Positions 1-5,113 of a stretch of DNA of 5,113 nucleotides are shown here, piece by piece; within the stretch, counting starts at the first letter, position 1; the number at the start of each line of letters is the position of its first letter. The stretch is from Opitutia bacterium (GTDB lineage: Bacteria; Verrucomicrobiota; Verrucomicrobiia; Opitutales; Seribacteraceae): NCBI GenBank assembly GCA_018695085.1, contig JABHOU010000096.1, forward strand, positions 1 through 5,113. The letters are read 5' to 3'. A program made the translations under genes and the position numbers. Under the pieces are notes generated by a model, which worked only from the letters and a program-made list of their open reading frames with translations, did not search any database and had not been told where the DNA came from.

Positions 1-285
1 CTCGATCATTCGGTTGACCTCGCTTCCTACGTATCCAATCCCCGCCTTGACCTCGTTCCAGTCGTCCTCGCCGTATTCGCGACCAAAAGCGAAAAGCCGG
101 CCCGTTGTTGGTGCTATGAAAGCATTGAATACATTCAGAAGAGTGCTCTTGCCGGATCCATTCGCGCCCAGGACAACCCAGTGTTCTCCTTTTCGAACCG
201 TCCAATCGACGTCGCAGAGGATCAAACCGTCTCGCTCCACCGAAAGACCGCTAGCTCCAAGCAGAACCTTGTTCAAAGCATTCAT
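1..285 (-). CDS. ABC-type ATPase, N-terminal part (runs off left edge)
   Basis: Reading the minus strand from ATG at 285 gives 95 uninterrupted codons to the window edge, so the C-terminal part is missing. The protein opens with a short beta-rich segment (residues 8-33), then EHWVVLG and a perfect Walker A motif GANGSGKST at residues 40-48, followed by LLNVFNAFIAPTTGRLFAFG, the usual stretch after the P-loop in ABC ATPases. The Walker B, signature (LSGGQ-like) and H-loop lie outside the window. The stretch resembles the ModF/YlmA-type branch of ATP-binding proteins (family resemblance from memory). No membrane partner is visible, so import, export or a soluble role cannot be decided. The canonical Q-loop region reads IGYVGSEVNRMI with no glutamine. 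The start lies 13 bases after the stop of the 157-residue gene, suggesting co-transcription; no clear Shine-Dalgarno precedes it. ATPase identity is firm, substrate unknown. Confidence 0.9.
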   Translation of the reverse strand, partial: MNALNKVLLGASGLSVERDGLILCDVDWTVRKGEHWVVLGANGSGKSTLLNVFNAFIAPTTGRLFAFGREYGEDDWNEVKAGIGYVGSEVNRMIE

Positions 286-298
286 TAGAGGAAAATGA

Positions 299-772
299 TT
301 AATTGGCGTCTGGCGAAGACTCGCTTTGTGACATTATGCTTTTTAGCCCATTAGACCGGAACTCCTTATCGTAACGGTCCCCGTATTTCCCTAGCAAGGT
401 TTCACGCTCTTCGAGCGTCAGTTTAGACTGATCTTTGCCCTGAAATTCGAGGTCGGCCAACATATCTCTTTCCGCCATGCGAATAATAAGTTCTTCCCAA
501 AAGGAGGAGTCCACATATTCGTCGAGGATCTTTACGATGGTTTCGCTGCGATCACTAGACCATTTCCGAACATACTGACCAGTCGAGGGATCACGCATAA
601 TCAAATCCCGAGATCCCACGTCCTCGAAATATGAGTAAATCTTTTGCTCAAGTTCGAAGTAGCCTTTTCGGGATTTATCTTCACCCCGACCATAAGCATC
701 TAAGATCATACCCGACAACGTAAGGACGTCCACCAAAGTGCGGTACTCTTTATCCGTAAATTCGAACTTCAT
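299..772 (-). CDS. Hypothetical 157-residue acidic protein
   Basis: This 157-residue protein matches no family I can name. It is soluble-looking, rich in charged residues, with no signal peptide, membrane segment or cysteine. Predicted helical blocks alternate with turns: residues 6-29, 38-51, 74-88 and 90-109, then a charged segment LEERETLLGKYGDRYDKEF at 120-138 and a Ser/Asp-rich tail. A central DPSTGQYVRKW (61-71) looks like a beta-hairpin or loop. I have an impression of similar small proteins opening with KFEFTDxEYRxLV in Verrucomicrobiota, but this is recall and not verified. ATG at 772 is the only reasonable start, with no Shine-Dalgarno before it. It is the first gene of a probable two-gene unit with the ABC ATPase, 13 bases downstream, so a role tied to that ATPase is possible but unproven. 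Its coding reality is supported by an intact frame, sensible composition and tight spacing to a real gene. Confidence 0.8.
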   Translation of the reverse strand: MKFEFTDKEYRTLVDVLTLSGMILDAYGRGEDKSRKGYFELEQKIYSYFEDVGSRDLIMRDPSTGQYVRKWSSDRSETIVKILDEYVDSSFWEELIIRMAERDMLADLEFQGKDQSKLTLEERETLLGKYGDRYDKEFRSNGLKSIMSQSESSPDAN

Positions 773-888
773 ATGTGGGACAATTTCAAAACAAGTTTTT
801 GCCTACGAATATCAATGATGTGAAATGCCAGTCTCAGGCGTATTTGTAACGCCGAAACCAGAACGAGCTTCGTCAACAGGGTAATTAC

Positions 889-2214
889 TCAGCGAGGTGA
901 ACCGAAAGGAGGCCCACCACGCCCACCACGCCCACGATTGTCGGGGCGAGATTCTTCTCCGGCAGCGGCGGCAGCCTGCTGGCGTTCAATCACGCGATTC
1001 ACGTCTTTGACCACTTCATCGCGCCTTTTTTCATCCGAAATGGACTCCGCCCAGGTAAGGGCATTTTGAGGATCTTTCTGAGCCACGGTTCGAACAAAGG
1101 CCTCCACGGGCTTATCCATCCCCGCACTGGCGGGATACTTGTTCAACCACTCGGCCGTAGCGGTAGGATCTTTGCGAGCCCATTCACGAACAACCTCCTG
1201 CATTCCTTCCGAACGACTGGCTCCCTCGGGTAATCCATCCACCCATTCGGCTGCAGCTACAGGATCCTTTTCCGCCCAATGATCAGCGACGGACTCCACT
1301 GCTCGGCGCTTGATCTCTCCTTCCTCCATCTGCCCGGCCCAACCCGCGGCGCGATCCAAATCCTTACGAGCAATCTTTTCGGCCAATCGTCCGACGGCAA
1401 ACTCCTTCAAGCTATCGGATTCCAAATCGTTCGCCCAGTTGACGGCCGCATCTTCTCCCTGGTTCCAAGCTTTTTCCAACATCATGGATGCGGCTCTTCC
1501 ACGATTGCGACCGTAGGGCATCGACTCCATCAATTGAGTTGCTCCGTCAAAATCCTTTTCAGCCATTCCACTGATGATACCGGCAAAGTAAGGGTTGTCG
1601 TCTCCTTCATAATTATTCTTCGCCCATTCGATCGCCGCATTGGGATCGTTTCGGGACCAAGCATCAAGAACCGAACCGGAACCAATATGCTTTTCAAAAC
1701 GCGACAAGCTCCCGACCCACTCCAAAGCTCCGGCAGGATCCACCTGAGACCAAGCGTAAGTTAGCAAACGCAGTTCACTGAAACGAGTATGACCTTCGGG
1801 CAAAGCCTTGTAGGCGTCTATAGCAGACGACAAGTTGGTCGAGGTCGGATCGTTGAGAACCTCCGTAAATGCAGCAAGACGCTCAACGGGGTTGCCTGAA
1901 CGGAGACGCTTCAGCAAAGACTGTTGCTTCGACTCCGAATCAACCTCAGATCGCTCTTCGATCATCTCACGGCTTGACGCCAGTGCGTTGGAGACTTCTT
2001 CGTTTGGAGAGTTAATCGCGTCAACATCCGGCTCTATAGGAGGCGGCGACTTGGGTGTGCCTTTCACATTTGGAAGAGGCCCGCGGGCAATTTCTCCGCT
2101 ACCCTTCGCCATCTCGTTGGAGGTGGGAAACTCGCTGCCACCTTCAAGTCCTAGCCAATAGGCGAGAGCAACGCTGGCTGCCCATATCGAGGCAATCAAA
2201 ATTTTGTTAGTCAT
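889..2214 (-). CDS. Membrane-anchored protein with eight Trp/Asp-Pro helical repeats
   Basis: A 441-residue protein. Residues 4-22 (KILIASIWAASVALAYWLG) form a signal anchor or uncleaved signal peptide; a Pro/Ser/Glu-rich linker runs to about residue 95. Residues 152-395 hold eight tandem units whose conserved Trp (or substitute) falls at 166, 197, 228, 260, 292, 324, 356 and 388, a steady 31-32-residue period. The unit core is WAxKDPxAAxEW, followed by a short turn (often LPEG) and a second helix. Copies three to five are degenerate. The period and Ala-rich helices suggest an alpha-alpha solenoid, as in TPR- or HEAT-type scaffolds, so a protein-protein binding role outside the cytoplasmic membrane is inferred. 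The end is an Ala run (414-418) and a Gly/Arg-rich tail RGRGGRGGPPFGSPR. No catalytic motif is seen. It starts 8 bases after the DUF423 stop, so it is probably translated from that transcript. Confidence 0.88.
   Translation of the reverse strand: MTNKILIASIWAASVALAYWLGLEGGSEFPTSNEMAKGSGEIARGPLPNVKGTPKSPPPIEPDVDAINSPNEEVSNALASSREMIEERSEVDSESKQQSLLKRLRSGNPVERLAAFTEVLNDPTSTNLSSAIDAYKALPEGHTRFSELRLLTYAWSQVDPAGALEWVGSLSRFEKHIGSGSVLDAWSRNDPNAAIEWAKNNYEGDDNPYFAGIISGMAEKDFDGATQLMESMPYGRNRGRAASMMLEKAWNQGEDAAVNWANDLESDSLKEFAVGRLAEKIARKDLDRAAGWAGQMEEGEIKRRAVESVADHWAEKDPVAAAEWVDGLPEGASRSEGMQEVVREWARKDPTATAEWLNKYPASAGMDKPVEAFVRTVAQKDPQNALTWAESISDEKRRDEVVKDVNRVIERQQAAAAAGEESRPDNRGRGGRGGPPFGSPR
912..935. 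repeat. 9-base tandem repeat encoding the Gly/Arg-rich tail
   Basis: The plus strand shows gcccaccac twice in perfect tandem (912-920, 921-929) and a partial third copy (930-935). In the minus-strand coding frame this yields the RGG-type low-complexity tail of the repeat protein. The period is a multiple of three, so copy-number changes would keep the frame. Confidence 0.75.
1030..1761 (-). repeat. Protein-coding tandem repeat array, eight units of 93-96 bases
   Basis: This stretch of the 441-residue gene encodes residues 152 to 395, the eight-unit Trp/Asp-Pro array. Conservation is at protein level: DP plus AA plus W in units 1, 2, 6, 7 and 8, weaker in units 3 to 5 (DFDGATQL, GEDAAVNW, DLDRAAGW). 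The DNA copies are visibly diverged, which points to old duplication and not recent slippage. Confidence 0.8.
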
Positions 2215-2222
2215 AAGATGAG

Positions 2223-2624
2223 CTAAACAGAGTTCCCTCGCCTAGTCAATGCGAGTCCCGACCACGCCACCATTATCCATGACACCATCAAGGTTACTCC
2301 ACCCAAAGGCGTAATATGCACCAACCACTTCGGTCCGCCCAATGCCCATGTGTAGATTGTACCGCAAAACAGACAGATTCCGATCACCATGATCCCACCC
2401 GCCATTTTGCACCGTCGGGCAAAAACTTCGTTCTTACTTCCGACGGCAATGGAAAGAGCCAATAGCCCCACTGCATGCAGCAAGTGATATTCCACGGCAG
2501 TGCCGAAAGCTTCTCCCTTTCTTGGGTCGGTCTCGAAAACCTCACGCAACCCATGAGCACCAAACGCTCCCAAAAGCACACCCAAAGCCCCCAATAATCC
2601 CGCCGCAACGAACAAGTGTTTCAT
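2223..2624 (-). CDS. DUF423 family small membrane protein
   Basis: A 133-residue protein with four hydrophobic segments at about residues 4-24, 43-62, 73-93 and 104-126, matching the usual size and topology of the DUF423 family (E. coli YgdD, B. subtilis YwdK). Family hallmarks visible are GAFGAHGL (19-26), the YHLLHAVGLL stretch in helix two (46-55), and ITPLGG (104-109) before the last helix. It sits in the cytoplasmic membrane; the biochemical role of the family is not established. The ATG at 2624 places the GAFGAHG motif at the expected distance from the N terminus, so this start is preferred. There is no Shine-Dalgarno; instead a 6-base inverted repeat abuts the start codon. The gene is followed after 8 bases by the repeat-protein gene and is divergent from the cupin gene. 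Confidence 0.93.
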   Translation of the reverse strand: MKHLFVAAGLLGALGVLLGAFGAHGLREVFETDPRKGEAFGTAVEYHLLHAVGLLALSIAVGSKNEVFARRCKMAGGIMVIGICLFCGTIYTWALGGPKWLVHITPLGGVTLMVSWIMVAWSGLALTRRGNSV

Positions 2625-2643
2625 AGAGGCGAGACTAGCCTCT
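2625..2643. promoter_or_regulatory. Inverted repeat at the DUF423 start codon
   Basis: AGAGGC (2625-2630) and GCCTCT (2638-2643) form a perfect 6-base inverted repeat with a 7-base loop, directly adjoining the ATG at 2624. In the minus-strand transcript it would be a hairpin ending one base before the start codon, where a ribosome-binding site would normally sit. It also lies in the divergent region with the cupin gene, so an operator role is an alternative. Function is inferred only. Confidence 0.35.
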
Positions 2644-2714
2644 TCACACGAAGACCTGAAGCCAAAAGCAAGAAAAGTCTCGCAGAGAAAGACCTAAGAG
2701 AAGAAATAGCATTC

Positions 2715-3068
2715 ATGACCAAAGCACAAAATTACCGGCTTGCCAACTTCAACGAAATCGCCGGCACGCCCTGCCCTTGCGGCACATCCAAGCGAGCATT
2801 CGTCGCACCCGACAATTCCGTAGCCTCTATGCATGTCGTGGAGATTTCGGAGACAAGTCGTGTCCACTACCATAAAAAAATGACGGAAATATACTATGTG
2901 CTCGAAGGTGAAGGATACTTCGAGCTAGACGATGAATCCGTTCCCGTCAGCCCCGGATCCGCGGTACTCATTAAGCCCGGATGCCGCCACCGAGCAGTAG
3001 GAACGCTCAAGATCATAAACGTCCCCGTACCTAGTTTTGACGAAGAAGACGAATGGTTCGATGATTGA
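2715..3068 (+). CDS. Cupin-domain protein with CPCG motif
   Basis: From ATG at 2715 this is a 117-residue single-domain cupin. Motif 1 is HYHKKMTEIYYVLEGEG with H51, H53 and E58 as likely metal ligands; motif 2 is GSAVLIKPGCRHRAVG with H92 as the fourth. The N-terminal part carries TPCPCGTSKRAF (18-29; C20, C22), and the end is the acidic FDEEDEWFDD. I recall similar CPCG-bearing cupins in planctomycetes and Verrucomicrobiota, annotated only as cupin-domain proteins. Enzyme or sensor function is unknown. The frame stays open upstream to an ATG at 2616, but that would overlap the DUF423 start and add a 33-residue Lys/Arg/Glu-rich, non-cupin stretch; 2715 is preferred, with a purine-rich aagagaagaaa (2696-2706) as a weak ribosome-binding site. 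The promoter probably lies within 2630-2700. The stop abuts the convergent DUF3147 stop. Confidence 0.88.
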   Translation: MTKAQNYRLANFNEIAGTPCPCGTSKRAFVAPDNSVASMHVVEISETSRVHYHKKMTEIYYVLEGEGYFELDDESVPVSPGSAVLIKPGCRHRAVGTLKIINVPVPSFDEEDEWFDD

Positions 3069-3419
3069 TTAGAGATTCATCCCGAACCGGGACATGAACT
3101 TGGCCGTCAAAAGATAAAGGGCTACCGTCAGCGCCAAACCAGCCCCGAGAGCTCCATAAAACCCTATGCCCTTCCGCATTAGCAAGGGAAGAAGGAGAAA
3201 CATGGGCAAGGATGGAATAACATACCAGAAAGTCCCCTCCGAATGCTTGATCAACCTTTCCGCATCCTGTGTTTCACCATAAAGCCAAAGCATCCCTAGA
3301 ACGGAAACCAAGGGTAACGATGCAATCAAGCTGCCTAGGATCGCCTTTTGTTTGGCCACTTCCGAAACCAGTACGATGATCCCGGCAGTCAACAATGTCT
3401 TCAAAGCATACCAAGCCAT
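3069..3419 (-). CDS. DUF3147 family small membrane protein
   Basis: A 116-residue, strongly hydrophobic protein with four predicted membrane segments (about 5-20, 28-47, 64-81, 84-104). The pattern fits DUF3147: an N-terminal LKTLLTAGIIVLVSEVAK, then SLIASLPLVSVLGMLWLY (30-47), a short polar loop with GETQDAERL, and WYVIPSLPMFLLLPLL (65-80) followed by RKGIGFYGALGAGL. The family has no assigned biochemical role; cytoplasmic-membrane location is inferred. The ATG at 3419 is backed by a strong Shine-Dalgarno GGAGGA at 3431-3426 and a TATAAT box further upstream. The neighbours are the convergent cupin gene with no space between the stop codons, and typA upstream on the same strand but 230 bases away, so DUF3147 likely has its own promoter. 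Confidence 0.88.
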   Translation of the reverse strand: MAWYALKTLLTAGIIVLVSEVAKQKAILGSLIASLPLVSVLGMLWLYGETQDAERLIKHSEGTFWYVIPSLPMFLLLPLLMRKGIGFYGALGAGLALTVALYLLTAKFMSRFGMNL

Positions 3420-3425
3420 ATTTGT

Positions 3426-3431
3426 TCCTCC
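3426..3431 (-). promoter_or_regulatory. Shine-Dalgarno site for DUF3147
   Basis: The minus strand reads GGAGGA here, 6 bases before the ATG at 3419. It is the only textbook ribosome-binding site in the window; the other complete genes have weak or none. It fixes the DUF3147 start. Confidence 0.85.
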
Positions 3432-3439
3432 TAATTTAA

Positions 3440-3445
3440 ATTATA
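3440..3445 (-). promoter_or_regulatory. Candidate -10 box for DUF3147
   Basis: A perfect TATAAT on the minus strand lies in an AT-rich stretch upstream of the DUF3147 Shine-Dalgarno. It would give a very short leader of about 14 bases. No consensus -35 lies at 16-18 bases; a TTGAGG is present but 21 bases away. Plausible but unproven. Confidence 0.35.
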
Positions 3446-3494
3446 ACTACCATTGAAAAGCTTTGGCCTCAAAAAATGAACACTCACAAGAAAT

Positions 3495-3509
3495 TTCATT
3501 TCAAATGAA
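3495..3509. repeat. 15-base palindrome in the DUF3147-typA spacer
   Basis: TTCATTT-c-AAATGAA is a perfect 7-base inverted repeat around one base, too tight for an RNA hairpin and more like a dimeric protein-binding site. A second small inverted repeat, TATCC/GGATA with a 6-base loop, follows at 3510-3525. The remainder of the 3420-3649 spacer holds no gene I can support. Near the typA stop, AGCGAA (3619-3624) pairs with TTCGCT (3645-3650) across a 20-base loop, but there is no T-run after the stem on the minus strand, so no clear typA terminator was found. Confidence 0.4.
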
Positions 3510-3649
3510 TATCCAAAGACGGATAATACCAATAAGAAATTCTACTTTAGCCTAAATTCGATACAACAGCAAGATGCCAGGATCAGGAGGTTTTGACGGC
3601 TATCGAGCGAGGAATATTAGCGAATTAAAAACTGGGTCAATCGGTTCGC

Positions 3650-5113
3650 TTATACAGCTGTTAGAGCAGCTCGCTTGGTAGCTCTTTTACGTTCGTTGAA
3701 GTCGAGAAGGTGTTTACGAAGGCGAATGCTCTTTGGAGTTACTTCCACAAGCTCGTCGGGCGCGATGTACTCGATGGCGCGTTCCAAGGAAAACCGAATT
3801 GGAGGCGTAAGGGTCACGGTGTTGTCGCTGCCAGCTGCCCGATGGTTGGTAACGTGTTTGGCTTTAGTAGGATTGACTGGAAGATCTTCGGTGCGAGGAT
3901 TTTCGCCCACGACCATGCCGGGATACACCTGATCACCGGGGCCTATGAAAAGTTTGCCGCGAGTTTCGATGTTATTCAGAGAGTACGTCATGCACTCACC
4001 TTTCTCCAAGGAGACCAAAGTCCCTGTGCGACGAGTACGGATGTCACCGCTGTCGAGACGATACTCCTTGAACAAGTGGGACATGATGCCCTCTCCGCTC
4101 GTAAGATTGAGCAGTTCGAACTCGAAACCAATCAAACCTCGAGTAGGAATGGTGGCTTCGAGGGAGGTGCGATCATTCTTGGAGGACATGTTCTCGACCA
4201 ATCCCTTCCTGTTGGCCAGTGACTGCATGCATCCACCGACGGCATCGTCGGGGACTTCCAAGTAGACGGTTTCAAAAGGTTCGTGCCACTTGCCTTCGAT
4301 TTGCTTCTTGATGACGGTGGGACGGGAGACCAGTAGCTCGTAACCTTCCCTTCGCATTTCCTCGACGACCACCGCGACCTGCATGGCTCCACGTGCGGAG
4401 ACCTTGAATTCGACCGCATTTTCGGTGTCCTCGAGCTTGATGGAAATGTTTGTACGGGCTTCACGCACGAGACGATCTCGAATCTCCCGAGAAGTAACGC
4501 GATCGCCTTCCAATCCTGCGAAAGGCCCATCATTCACAGAAAAAGACATCATCACCGTGGGAGGATCGATCTCAACAAAAGGTATAGGTTCGACCTCCTC
4601 GTCCCCGGCAATCGTTTCACCAATATCAACGTCTTCGAAACCGGAAATTCCCACGATATTCCCCGCAACGCCTTCGGATGTTTCCTGAGTGGAAAGAGCA
4701 GTGTATTCGAACACCTTTGAAATTTTGCCTCGCTGAGGAGCTTTGTTAGAGTGCAAACGCCAAACGGCATCACCAATAACAGCGGATCCGGAGAGGATCT
4801 TACCAATTGCGATTCGTCCGACATAGTCGGACCAATCGATGTTCGATACAAGCATCTTGAATTCCCCACCCTCTTCGATTTCGGGTGACGGAATAGTGGA
4901 AAGGATGGTCTCGAAAAGAAGCGTCATGCCTTCGGGATCATCATCCGGGTGCTTGACTGTAAAACCATCCTTGGCGCTACCGTAGAGAAAAGGCGCGTTG
5001 AATTGTTCATCGTTGGCATCAAGATCCAGAAAGAGCTCGAGAACTTGATCCTGTACCTCAATCGGTTGAGCGTTGGGTCGATCGATCTTGTTCACGAAAA
5101 CGATAGGGGTAAG
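3650..5113 (-). CDS. typA: Translational GTPase TypA/BipA, C-terminal 487 residues (runs off right edge)
   Basis: A ribosome-associated GTPase of the EF-G/LepA superfamily; E. coli TypA/BipA has 607 residues and acts in ribosome assembly and stress adaptation, especially in the cold. The frame is open to the window edge (LTPIVFVNKIDR), so about 120 N-terminal residues with the P-loop and switch regions lie outside. Visible in order, numbering from the edge: G4 motif NKID (8-11), G5 SAKDG (46-50), the beta-barrel domain with SNIDWSDYVGRIAIGKI (90-106), SFSVNDGPFAGLEGDRVTSR (190-209), domain III with MRREGYELLVSRP (253-265), then the TypA-specific C-terminal part with TRGLIGFEFELL (324-335), GEGIMSHLFKEYR (340-352), YPGMVVGENPRTEDLPVN (397-414) and ELVEVTPKSIRLRKHLLD (454-471). 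The domain III signature GRGELH typical of TypA reads ARGAMQ (240-245). Cytoplasmic. The codon at 5095 is an internal GTG, not a start. Confidence 0.96.
   Translation of the reverse strand, partial: LTPIVFVNKIDRPNAQPIEVQDQVLELFLDLDANDEQFNAPFLYGSAKDGFTVKHPDDDPEGMTLLFETILSTIPSPEIEEGGEFKMLVSNIDWSDYVGRIAIGKILSGSAVIGDAVWRLHSNKAPQRGKISKVFEYTALSTQETSEGVAGNIVGISGFEDVDIGETIAGDEEVEPIPFVEIDPPTVMMSFSVNDGPFAGLEGDRVTSREIRDRLVREARTNISIKLEDTENAVEFKVSARGAMQVAVVVEEMRREGYELLVSRPTVIKKQIEGKWHEPFETVYLEVPDDAVGGCMQSLANRKGLVENMSSKNDRTSLEATIPTRGLIGFEFELLNLTSGEGIMSHLFKEYRLDSGDIRTRRTGTLVSLEKGECMTYSLNNIETRGKLFIGPGDQVYPGMVVGENPRTEDLPVNPTKAKHVTNHRAAGSDNTVTLTPPIRFSLERAIEYIAPDELVEVTPKSIRLRKHLLDFNERKRATKRAALTAV

Noticed and set aside
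14..298. Plus-strand open frame of 94 codons
   Set aside because: It is antisense to the ABC ATPase, whose minus-strand reading has a perfect Walker A; the plus-strand product is a Pro/Ser/Arg-rich sequence without family features.
837..853. GGCGT/ACGCC inverted repeat with a 7-base loop, between the repeat-protein stop and the 157-residue gene
   Set aside because: The stem is only 5 bases and no T-run follows on the minus strand, so it does not support an intrinsic terminator.
1279..1764. Plus-strand open frame of 161 codons inside the repeat-protein gene
   Set aside because: It follows the antisense of the tandem-repeat array, which keeps the opposite strand open by repetition. The product has no recognisable domain.
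2616..2714. N-terminal extension of the cupin to an upstream ATG
   Set aside because: It would overlap the divergent DUF423 start and adds a charged, non-cupin stretch. The start at 2715 fits the family N terminus.
3619..3650. AGCGAA/TTCGCT inverted repeat at the end of typA as a terminator
   Set aside because: The loop is about 20 bases, the only T-run (3627-3631 on the minus strand) lies inside the loop, and none follows the stem.
3574..3681. Plus-strand 35-codon frame in the spacer, overlapping the typA 3' end
   Set aside because: There is no ribosome-binding site before its ATG, its 3' part is antisense to typA, and its composition is unremarkable.
3710..4222. Plus-strand open frame of 170 codons inside typA
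   Set aside because: It is antisense to highly conserved TypA coding sequence and shows no family resemblance or ribosome-binding site.
5093..5095. GTG as the start of typA
   Set aside because: It is the valine just before the NKID G4 motif, in the middle of the GTPase domain. The frame continues to the window edge as LTPIVF.

Overview
The window reads as a compact, moderately GC-rich bacterial chromosome segment, carrying mostly conserved housekeeping or membrane-protein families. The best guess for the host is a member of the Verrucomicrobiota (Opitutae-like). This rests on recall of similar protein sequences, namely a CPCG-type cupin, a Trp/Asp-Pro helical-repeat protein with a single N-terminal membrane anchor, and a TypA with an ARGAMQ signature. 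It is an inference and not a database result. No RNA gene, CRISPR array, insertion sequence, phage gene or attachment site was seen.

Layout from left to right. At 1-285 (minus) lies the N-terminal 95 codons of an ABC-type ATPase that runs off the left edge. It is preceded at 299-772 (minus) by an unrecognised 157-residue acidic protein, only 13 bases upstream, so the two look co-transcribed. After a 116-base gap come two more minus-strand genes with an 8-base spacing: a DUF423 small membrane protein (2223-2624) followed by a membrane-anchored protein built from eight regular 31-32-residue repeats (889-2214). Divergent to DUF423 is a cupin gene on the plus strand (2715-3068, start revised inward). 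The cupin stop codon directly abuts the stop codon of a convergent DUF3147 membrane protein (3069-3419, minus). A 230-base AT-richer spacer, with a good Shine-Dalgarno and a TATAAT box for DUF3147 and a 15-base palindrome, separates this from the C-terminal four-fifths of the translational GTPase TypA/BipA (3650-5113, minus), which runs off the right edge.

The genes do not form one obvious pathway. TypA is a ribosome-associated GTPase, DUF423 and DUF3147 are small inner-membrane proteins of unknown role, the cupin is a small probable metal-binding protein, and the ATPase/157-residue pair is a separate unit. The most distinctive item is the eight-copy repeat protein. I see no convincing evidence of a new multi-gene system here; the findings are modest and are scored accordingly.
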